Part shown: positions 58,997-64,000 of the stretch, piece by piece
Position numbering within the stretch: the first letter of the stretch is position 1
Layout of the letters: every line of letters starts with the position of its first letter
Origin: PBB1 sp965229345
Lineage (GTDB): Bacteria; Pseudomonadota; Gammaproteobacteria; Burkholderiales; Burkholderiaceae_C
NCBI GenBank assembly: GCA_965229345.1
Contig: OZ245872.1
Location: 248,001-312,000 of the forward strand
Direction: 5' to 3'
DNA length: 64,000 nt
Notes under the pieces: generated by a model
Databases searched by the model: none
The model's input: the letters and a program-made list of their open reading frames with translations, nothing else
What the model was told of the DNA's origin: nothing
Made by a program: the position numbers and the translations under genes

Positions 58997-60187
58997 TTAC
59001 TCGATGATTTTTGCCACGACGCCGGCGCCGACGGTGCGGCCGCCCTCACGGATGGCAAAGCGCAAGCCCTCTTCCATCGCGATCGGGTTGATCAGCTTGA
59101 CCGTGATGCTCACGTTGTCGCCAGGCATCACCATTTCCTTGTCCTTGGGCAGCTCCACCGCACCGGTCACGTCGGTGGTGCGGAAGTAGAACTGCGGACG
59201 GTAGTTGTTGAAGAACGGGGTGTGGCGGCCGCCCTCTTCTTTGGACAGAACGTAGATCTCTGCCGTGAAGTGGGTGTGCGGCTTGACCGAACCGGGCTTG
59301 CACAGCACTTGGCCGCGCTGCACGTCTTCGCGCTTGGTGCCGCGCAGCAAGATGCCGACGTTGTCGCCCGCTTGCCCTTGGTCGAGCAGCTTGCGGAACA
59401 TCTCGACGCCGGTGCAGGTGGTCTTTTGCGTGACGGTGATGCCGACGATCTCGATTTCTTCGCCGACCTTGATGATGCCGCGCTCGATACGGCCGGTCAC
59501 CACGGTGCCGCGACCGGAGATGGAGAACACGTCTTCCACGGGCATCAGGAAGGCACCATCAACGGCGCGCTCTGGCGTGGGGATGTAGGTGTCGAGCGCT
59601 TCGGCGAGCTTCAGAATGGCGCCTTCGCCGAGTTCGCCCTTGTCGCCTTCCATGGCGAGCTTGGCGCTGCCGTGGATGATGGGGGTGGCATCACCAGGGA
59701 AGTCGTACTTGTCGAGGAGTTCACGCACTTCCATCTCGACGAGCTCGAGCAGCTCGGCGTCGTCGACCATGTCGCACTTGTTGAGGAAGACGATGATGTA
59801 GGGCACACCGACCTGGCGGGCGAGCAGGATGTGCTCGCGGGTTTGTGGCATGGGGCCGTCAGCCGCAGAGCACACCAAGATGGCGCCGTCCATCTGGGCC
59901 GCACCGGTGATCATGTTCTTCACATAGTCAGCGTGCCCGGGGCAGTCGACGTGGGCGTAGTGCCGGGTCTTGGTTTCGTATTCGACGTGCGCGGTGTTGA
60001 TGGTGATGCCGCGTGCCTTTTCTTCCGGCGCCGCATCAATCTGGTCGTAGGCCTTGGCCTCGCCACCAAACAGCTTCGACAGCACCGTCGTGATCGCAGC
60101 GGTCAAGGTCGTCTTGCCGTGGTCCACGTGACCAATGGTCCCCACGTTCACGTGCGGCTTGGTCCGCTCAAATTTGCCTTTTGCCAT
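58997..60187 (-). CDS. tuf: Elongation factor Tu
   Basis: 396 residues. The GTPase domain has G-H-V-D-H-G-K-T-T-L (19-28), D-C-P-G-H and N-K-C-D; domains 2 and 3 follow, with G-x-V-x-x-G-R-I-E-R-G and the C-terminal R-E-G-G-R-T-V-G-A-G-V-V. It brings aminoacyl-tRNA to the ribosome. Only one tuf copy is in this window; Burkholderiales often have a second elsewhere. A 125-base gap separates it from fusA. Confidence 0.98.
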   Translation of the reverse strand: MAKGKFERTKPHVNVGTIGHVDHGKTTLTAAITTVLSKLFGGEAKAYDQIDAAPEEKARGITINTAHVEYETKTRHYAHVDCPGHADYVKNMITGAAQMDGAILVCSAADGPMPQTREHILLARQVGVPYIIVFLNKCDMVDDAELLELVEMEVRELLDKYDFPGDATPIIHGSAKLAMEGDKGELGEGAILKLAEALDTYIPTPERAVDGAFLMPVEDVFSISGRGTVVTGRIERGIIKVGEEIEIVGITVTQKTTCTGVEMFRKLLDQGQAGDNVGILLRGTKREDVQRGQVLCKPGSVKPHTHFTAEIYVLSKEEGGRHTPFFNNYRPQFYFRTTDVTGAVELPKDKEMVMPGDNVSITVKLINPIAMEEGLRFAIREGGRTVGAGVVAKIIE

Positions 60188-60312
60188 TTCAATTTCTCCG
60201 AATAAAGAGCAGTGCCAGTGCAGTGTTTAAGGTTTCCGCCGAGATGGTGTTCAGTGGGCCACTGGCAGCCCACGGCATCCCGGCGAAGACCGGCTTGAAA
60301 ATTTTCCCGCGC

Positions 60313-62415
60313 TTACTTGCCGCGCGCGGTGATGATCGCGTCGGCCACGTTCTTAGGAGCTTCGCTGTAGTGCTTGAACTCCATCGTGTACGTGGCACGA
60401 CCCTGCGACATCGAACGCAGCGTGGTCGAGTAGCCGAACATTTCCGACAACGGCACCTCGGCCTTGATGGCCTTGCCACCGCCGGGCATGTCGTCCATGC
60501 CCTGCACCATGCCGCGGCGTGAGGACAGATCGCCCATCACGTTGCCAGCGTAGTCCTCAGGCGTTTCGACCTCGACGGCCATCATCGGCTCGAGGATCAC
60601 CGGCGACGCCTTGCGGCAGCCGTCCTTGAAACCGAGCGATGCGGCCATCTTGAACGCGTTTTCGTTCGAGTCCACCTCGTGGTACGAACCGAAGGTCAGC
60701 GTGACCTTGACGTCGACCACCGGGAAGCCAGCGAGCACACCCGCAGGCAGCGAGTCTTCGACACCCTTCTTCACCGCGGGGATGAATTCGCGCGGCACCA
60801 CACCGCCCTTGATGGCGTCGACGAATTCGAAGCCCTTGCCCGGCTCCTGCGGCTCGACGGTCAGCACGACGTGGCCGTACTGGCCCTTGCCGCCAGACTG
60901 GCGCACGAACTTGCCTTCGACATCGCTCACCGACTTGCGGATGGTTTCGCGGTAGGCCACTTGCGGCTTGCCGACGTTGGCTTCCACGCCGAATTCGCGC
61001 TTCATGCGGTCGACGATGATTTCCAGGTGCAACTCGCCCATGCCGGAAATGATGGTCTGGCCCGATTCTTCGTCGGTGCGCACGCGGAATGACGGGTCTT
61101 CCTGAGCCAGGCGGCCCAGCGCGATACCCATCTTTTCCTGGTCGGCCTTGGTCTTGGGCTCCACAGCCTGCGAGATCACCGGCTCGGGGAAGATCATCTT
61201 CTCGAGCGTGATGATGGCGTCTGGATCACACAGGGTTTCGCCCGTGGTCACTTCTTTCAAACCCACGCAAGCAGCGATGTCACCGGCCAGAATTTCCTTG
61301 ATTTCTTCACGCTGGTTGGCGTGCATCTGCAGGATCCGGCCGATGCGCTCCTTCTTGCCGCGAATCGGGTTGTAGACCGAGTCGCCCGACTTCAGCACGC
61401 CGGAATACACGCGCACGAACGTCAGCTGGCCGACGTAAGGGTCGGTCATCAGCTTGAAGGCCAGGGCAGCGAACTTCTCGTCGTCGGCAGCGCGACGAAC
61501 GACTTCCTTTTCGTCGTCGTCGGTGCCAGGAACCGGCGGAATGTCGATCGGTGACGGCATGAAATCGATGACGCCGTCGAGCATGCGCTGCACGCCCTTG
61601 TTCTTGAAGGCCGAGCCGCAGAACATCGGCTGGATTTCAGCGCTGAGCGTGCGCGCACGGATGCCCGAAACAATCTCGGCCTCGGACAGCTCGCCCGATT
61701 CGAGGTACTTGTTCATCAGGTCTTCGTTGGATTCGGCCGCAGCTTCAACCAGGTTTTCACGCCACTTGACGGCATCGGCCTGCAGGTCAGCAGGAATGTC
61801 CTCGTAGCTGAACTTCATGCCCTGCGAGGCCTCGTCCCAGATGATGGCCTTCATCTTGATCAGGTCGACCACACCGGTGAACTTGTCTTCAGCGCCGATC
61901 GGAATCACCACCGGCACCGGATTGGCGCGCAGGCGGGTCTTCATCTGGTCGTAGACCTTGAAGAAATTGGCGCCCGTGCGGTCCATCTTGTTGACGAACG
62001 CGAGGCGCGGCACCTTGTACTTGTTGGCCTGACGCCAGACGGTTTCCGACTGCGGCTGCACGCCGCCCACGGCGCAGTACACCATGCACGCACCATCGAG
62101 CACGCGCATCGAGCGCTCGACTTCGATCGTGAAGTCGACGTGCCCGGGGGTGTCGATGATGTTGATGCGGTGCTCCGCCCGACCCAGGTCCATGCCCTTC
62201 CAGAAGCAGGTGGTGGCCGCCGAGGTGATCGTGATGCCACGCTCTTGCTCCTGCTCCATCCAGTCCATGGTCGCCGCACCATCGTGCACTTCGCCGATCT
62301 TGTGGTTCACACCGGTGTAGTACAGGATGCGCTCGGTCGTCGTCGTCTTGCCGGCGTCGATGTGCGCCGAGATGCCGATGTTGCGATAGCGCTCAATGGG
62401 GGTTTTGCGGGCCAT
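60313..62415 (-). CDS. fusA: Elongation factor G
   Basis: 700-residue translocase GTPase. The G domain shows A-H-I-D-A-G-K-T-T-T-T-E-R (near 17), D-T-P-G-H-V-D and N-K-M-D-R-T; domain II carries V-R-V-Y-S-G, and domain IV ends near the Y-x-M-E-F-K-H-Y tail. Length and motifs are complete, with no disruption. Between rpsG and tuf as in the classical str operon. Confidence 0.98.
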   Translation of the reverse strand: MARKTPIERYRNIGISAHIDAGKTTTTERILYYTGVNHKIGEVHDGAATMDWMEQEQERGITITSAATTCFWKGMDLGRAEHRINIIDTPGHVDFTIEVERSMRVLDGACMVYCAVGGVQPQSETVWRQANKYKVPRLAFVNKMDRTGANFFKVYDQMKTRLRANPVPVVIPIGAEDKFTGVVDLIKMKAIIWDEASQGMKFSYEDIPADLQADAVKWRENLVEAAAESNEDLMNKYLESGELSEAEIVSGIRARTLSAEIQPMFCGSAFKNKGVQRMLDGVIDFMPSPIDIPPVPGTDDDEKEVVRRAADDEKFAALAFKLMTDPYVGQLTFVRVYSGVLKSGDSVYNPIRGKKERIGRILQMHANQREEIKEILAGDIAACVGLKEVTTGETLCDPDAIITLEKMIFPEPVISQAVEPKTKADQEKMGIALGRLAQEDPSFRVRTDEESGQTIISGMGELHLEIIVDRMKREFGVEANVGKPQVAYRETIRKSVSDVEGKFVRQSGGKGQYGHVVLTVEPQEPGKGFEFVDAIKGGVVPREFIPAVKKGVEDSLPAGVLAGFPVVDVKVTLTFGSYHEVDSNENAFKMAASLGFKDGCRKASPVILEPMMAVEVETPEDYAGNVMGDLSSRRGMVQGMDDMPGGGKAIKAEVPLSEMFGYSTTLRSMSQGRATYTMEFKHYSEAPKNVADAIITARGK

Positions 62416-62436
62416 GGTGGCACTCCAGTAAAAGCC

Positions 62437-62482
62437 AAAAACACGGGCCGCTCAGGGGTTCGTACAAACCCGAGGAGCGGCC
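62437..62482 (-). terminator. Strong hairpin between rpsG and fusA
   Basis: An 8-bp perfect GC stem (GGCCGCTC at 62446-62453 with GAGCGGCC at 62475-62482) holds an inner GGGTT/AACCC stem (62456-62460 with 62467-62471). On the minus strand it is followed four bases later by TTTTT. The shape is that of an intrinsic terminator or attenuator placed inside the operon. Confidence 0.6.
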
Positions 62483-62497
62483 GGGAGGCGAAAAAAA

Positions 62498-62968
62498 TCA
62501 GAAGCGGAAGTGAGAGAACGCCTTGTTGGCCTCAGCCATGCGGTGAACTTCATCGCGCTTCTTCATCGCACCGCCGCGACCTTCGACGGCCTCCAGCAGT
62601 TCGTTGGCCAGGCGCTGGGCCATGGACTTCTCACCGCGCTTGCGGGCCGACTCTTTCAACCAACGCATGGCCAGAGCAACGCGGCGGACCGGGCGAACTT
62701 CCACGGGAACCTGGTAGTTCGCACCGCCAACGCGGCGTGACTTCACTTCGACCATCGGCTTGATGTTGTTCAAGGCGGTGACGAAGATTTCGAGCGGATC
62801 CTTGCCCGACTTCTTTTCGACCTGCTCCAGCGCACCGTAGATGATGCGCTCTGCAATCGCTTTCTTGCCCGATTCCATGATGACGTTCATGAACTTGGAC
62901 AGATCGACAGACCCGAATTTCGGGTCAGGGAGGATGTCCCGTTTGGGGACTTCGCGACGACGTGGCAT
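62498..62968 (-). CDS. rpsG: 30S ribosomal protein S7
   Basis: 156 residues: M-P-R-R-R-E-V-P-K-R, F-M-N-V-I-M-E-S-G-K-K, V-K-S-R-R-V-G-G-A-N-Y-Q-V-P and the W-L-K-E-S-A-R segment. S7 organises the 30S head and in E. coli represses the str operon. 145 bases after rpsL, a long gap with a hairpin. Confidence 0.98.
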   Translation of the reverse strand: MPRRREVPKRDILPDPKFGSVDLSKFMNVIMESGKKAIAERIIYGALEQVEKKSGKDPLEIFVTALNNIKPMVEVKSRRVGGANYQVPVEVRPVRRVALAMRWLKESARKRGEKSMAQRLANELLEAVEGRGGAMKKRDEVHRMAEANKAFSHFRF

Positions 62969-63049
62969 TTCTCTTCCTTTTTTGCTTCAGTGGGCTCGGG
63001 CTTGCGCCGTCACCTTGGGCGCCACCGACATCTGGGGCCACCCACTTAC

Positions 63050-63074
63050 TCGACAAGCCCGGCGGGTTTGTCGA
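63050..63074 (-). other. Hairpin in the rpsL-rpsG intercistronic RNA
   Basis: Bases 63050-63060 and 63064-63074 form an 11-bp stem with a three-base loop; on the transcribed strand one A-C mismatch interrupts it. It lies between rpsL and rpsG, where E. coli has the S7 binding site for translational control. No T-run follows, so it is not a terminator. Confidence 0.45.
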
Positions 63075-63113
63075 CATGCGCCCCGGCGTTGCGGCCAGGG
63101 CTTCGATGGACTC

Positions 63114-63491
63114 TTAAGCTTTCTTCGGACGCTTCGCGCCGTACTTGGAACGCGACTGCTTGCGGTCTTTCACGCCTTGCAAGTCAAGCGAGCCGCGCAC
63201 GATGTGGTAGCGAACACCTGGCAAGTCCTTCACCCGGCCGCCGCGCACCAGCACCACACTGTGCTCTTGCAGGTTGTGGCCCTCGCCACCGATGTACGAG
63301 ATGATTTCGAAACCGTTGGTCAGGCGCACCTTCGCGACCTTCCGCAATGCGGAGTTCGGCTTTTTCGGTGTCGTGGTGTACACGCGGGTGCACACGCCAC
63401 GACGCTGGGGGCTGCCCTGCATCGCTGGCGACTTGGACTTCGTGACCTCGGTCTCACGACCGTGACGCACGAGTTGATTGATGGTTGGCAT
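63114..63491 (-). CDS. rpsL: 30S ribosomal protein S12
   Basis: 125 residues from ATG 63491 (M-P-T-I-N-Q-L-V-R); an in-frame upstream ATG adds nine unconserved residues. The decoding loops T-T-P-K-K-P-N-S-A-L-R-K and R-V-K-D-L-P-G-V-R-Y-H are wild type, so no classical streptomycin-resistance substitution is present. First gene of the str transcript. Confidence 0.98.
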   Translation of the reverse strand: MPTINQLVRHGRETEVTKSKSPAMQGSPQRRGVCTRVYTTTPKKPNSALRKVAKVRLTNGFEIISYIGGEGHNLQEHSVVLVRGGRVKDLPGVRYHIVRGSLDLQGVKDRKQSRSKYGAKRPKKA

Positions 63492-63639
63492 AGGTAACTT
63501 GTTCCCGTTTGAAGTCACTGGCTTCGGAGATCAGGGCCGGCCGGAGGATTCACAGCCCGGCATCCGACGCCTGTGCGTGCCTGCCTGTGCGTCTAGCCAC
63601 ACAGCAACAACCGCAGCACCCTTGTCCGAAAAGCCTTCC

Positions 63640-63668
63640 AGTATATTCGCCCCGGCAACTTCCGGCAA
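63640..63668 (-). promoter_or_regulatory. Putative str operon promoter
   Basis: On the minus strand TTGCCG (63663-63668) and TATACT (63640-63645) are exactly 17 bases apart, a strong sigma70 match. Transcription would begin near 63633, giving a 5' leader of about 140 bases before rpsL. The promoter lies just upstream of the divergent PIN gene start. Confidence 0.7.
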
Positions 63669-63689
63669 GCACGAGGACAGGACGTCGCT

Positions 63690-64000
63690 TTGATCCCGAA
63701 TCTGGTGCTCGACACCAATGCGGTGCTGGACTGGCTGGTCTTCACCAACCCGGCCAGCCAGGTCGTCACCGAGGCGATCACGGAGGCGCACGTGCGGTGG
63801 ATCGTGAATGCCGCGGTGCGCGACGAGCTGGCGCACGTGCTGGCGCGCGGTGTGGTCGACCGCTGGCAGCCCGATCTGTCCAGGTTATGGGGTACCTGGG
63901 AGCGCTATGCGGTGCCCGTCGAACACGCGAGCCCTGCGGCCATCCACTGCCGGCCGCAATGCACCGACGTCGATGATCAGAAGTTCATCGAACTGGCCCT
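63690..64000 (+). CDS. PIN-domain protein (partial at right edge)
   Basis: The frame starting at TTG 63690 gives I-P-N-L-V-L-D-T-N-A-V-L-D-W-L-V-F, the first acidic motif of a PIN-family ribonuclease, and near the edge C-T-D-V-D-D-Q-K-F-I-E-L-A, the second acidic cluster of the COG1569-type PIN toxins. The 103 visible residues lack the end of the protein. AGGACAGGA lies before the TTG. No antitoxin-like gene is between it and rpsL, so an antitoxin, if any, would be downstream. Many such proteins are toxin components, but solitary PIN proteins are also common. Confidence 0.85.
   Translation, partial: MIPNLVLDTNAVLDWLVFTNPASQVVTEAITEAHVRWIVNAAVRDELAHVLARGVVDRWQPDLSRLWGTWERYAVPVEHASPAAIHCRPQCTDVDDQKFIELA

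Noticed and set aside
60188..60312. Possible internal tuf promoter (TTAAAC, 18 bases, TTTATT)
   Set aside because: Both hexamers match poorly; the gap could as well be simple intercistronic RNA.

Overview
The window is chromosomal DNA from a high-GC betaproteobacterium. The long spectinomycin/S10/str ribosomal block, the UbiC, MidA-type, TtcA, Smg and DUF1631 proteins and the short intergenic gaps all point to Burkholderiales. An AerR/PpaA-type cobalamin-binding regulator, a glycine/arginine/proline-rich tail on ribosomal protein S3 and an MHS-family transporter with a large loop suggest the Rubrivivax-Leptothrix-Sphaerotilus neighbourhood (inference only). I see no CRISPR array, insertion sequence, prophage or integrative element, and no gene-free stretch above 300 bases.

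Positions 1-9,140 are mixed metabolism: the 3' end of an unassigned gene, ubiC (ubiquinone), DUF4126 and DUF1289 proteins, an MHS/MFS transporter with its own terminator, an inverted repeat, a matB-DUF2905 pair with a MidA-type methyltransferase gene on the minus strand, then an SDR reductase coupled to ttcA, and a DUF4136 lipoprotein. Positions 9,147-22,609 carry a DUF6279 lipoprotein, glmU, a tightly coupled minus-strand operon tsaB-rimI-udg-DUF1853, dacB (PBP4), a SemiSWEET, a degenerate SGNH lipoprotein, Sua5, purK-purE, a cysteine-less YbbN-like thioredoxin, and fmt/def. Two genes of the tRNA t6A pathway (tsaB, Sua5) lie about 3 kb apart.

Positions 22,794-34,140 hold LysM-dprA-smg, a large DUF1631 protein, secF-secD-yajC and glucokinase. 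Positions 32,734-41,916 are a complete minus-strand tripartite RND efflux operon: MdtA-like adaptor, two different inner-membrane pumps (MdtB- and MdtC-like) and a NodT-type outer membrane lipoprotein. Next come a secreted protein of unknown function, the AerR-like regulator, a perfect 17-bp hairpin terminator and the initiator tRNA gene.

From 44,152 to 63,491 the minus strand carries one block in transcription order rpsL-rpsG-fusA-tuf-rpsJ / rplC-rplD-rplW-rplB-rpsS-rplV-rpsC-rplP-rpmC-rpsQ / rplN-rplX-rplE-rpsN-rpsH-rplF-rplR-rpsE-rpmD-rplO-secY-infA-rpmJ-rpsM-rpsK-rpsD-rpoA-rplQ, then tRNA-fMet. Good sigma70-like promoters are visible before rpsL, between rpsJ and rplC, and between rpsQ and rplN; hairpins sit in the rpsL-rpsG, rpsG-fusA and rpsK-rpsD gaps. 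A PIN-domain gene runs off the right edge, divergent from rpsL.

No convincing new multi-gene system is present. The items most worth a second look are the SGNH lipoprotein that has lost its catalytic residues, the AerR-like regulator, the secreted unknown next to the efflux operon, the MdtA C-terminal extension, the inverted repeat near 3.7 kb, and the promoter and hairpin layout of the ribosomal block.
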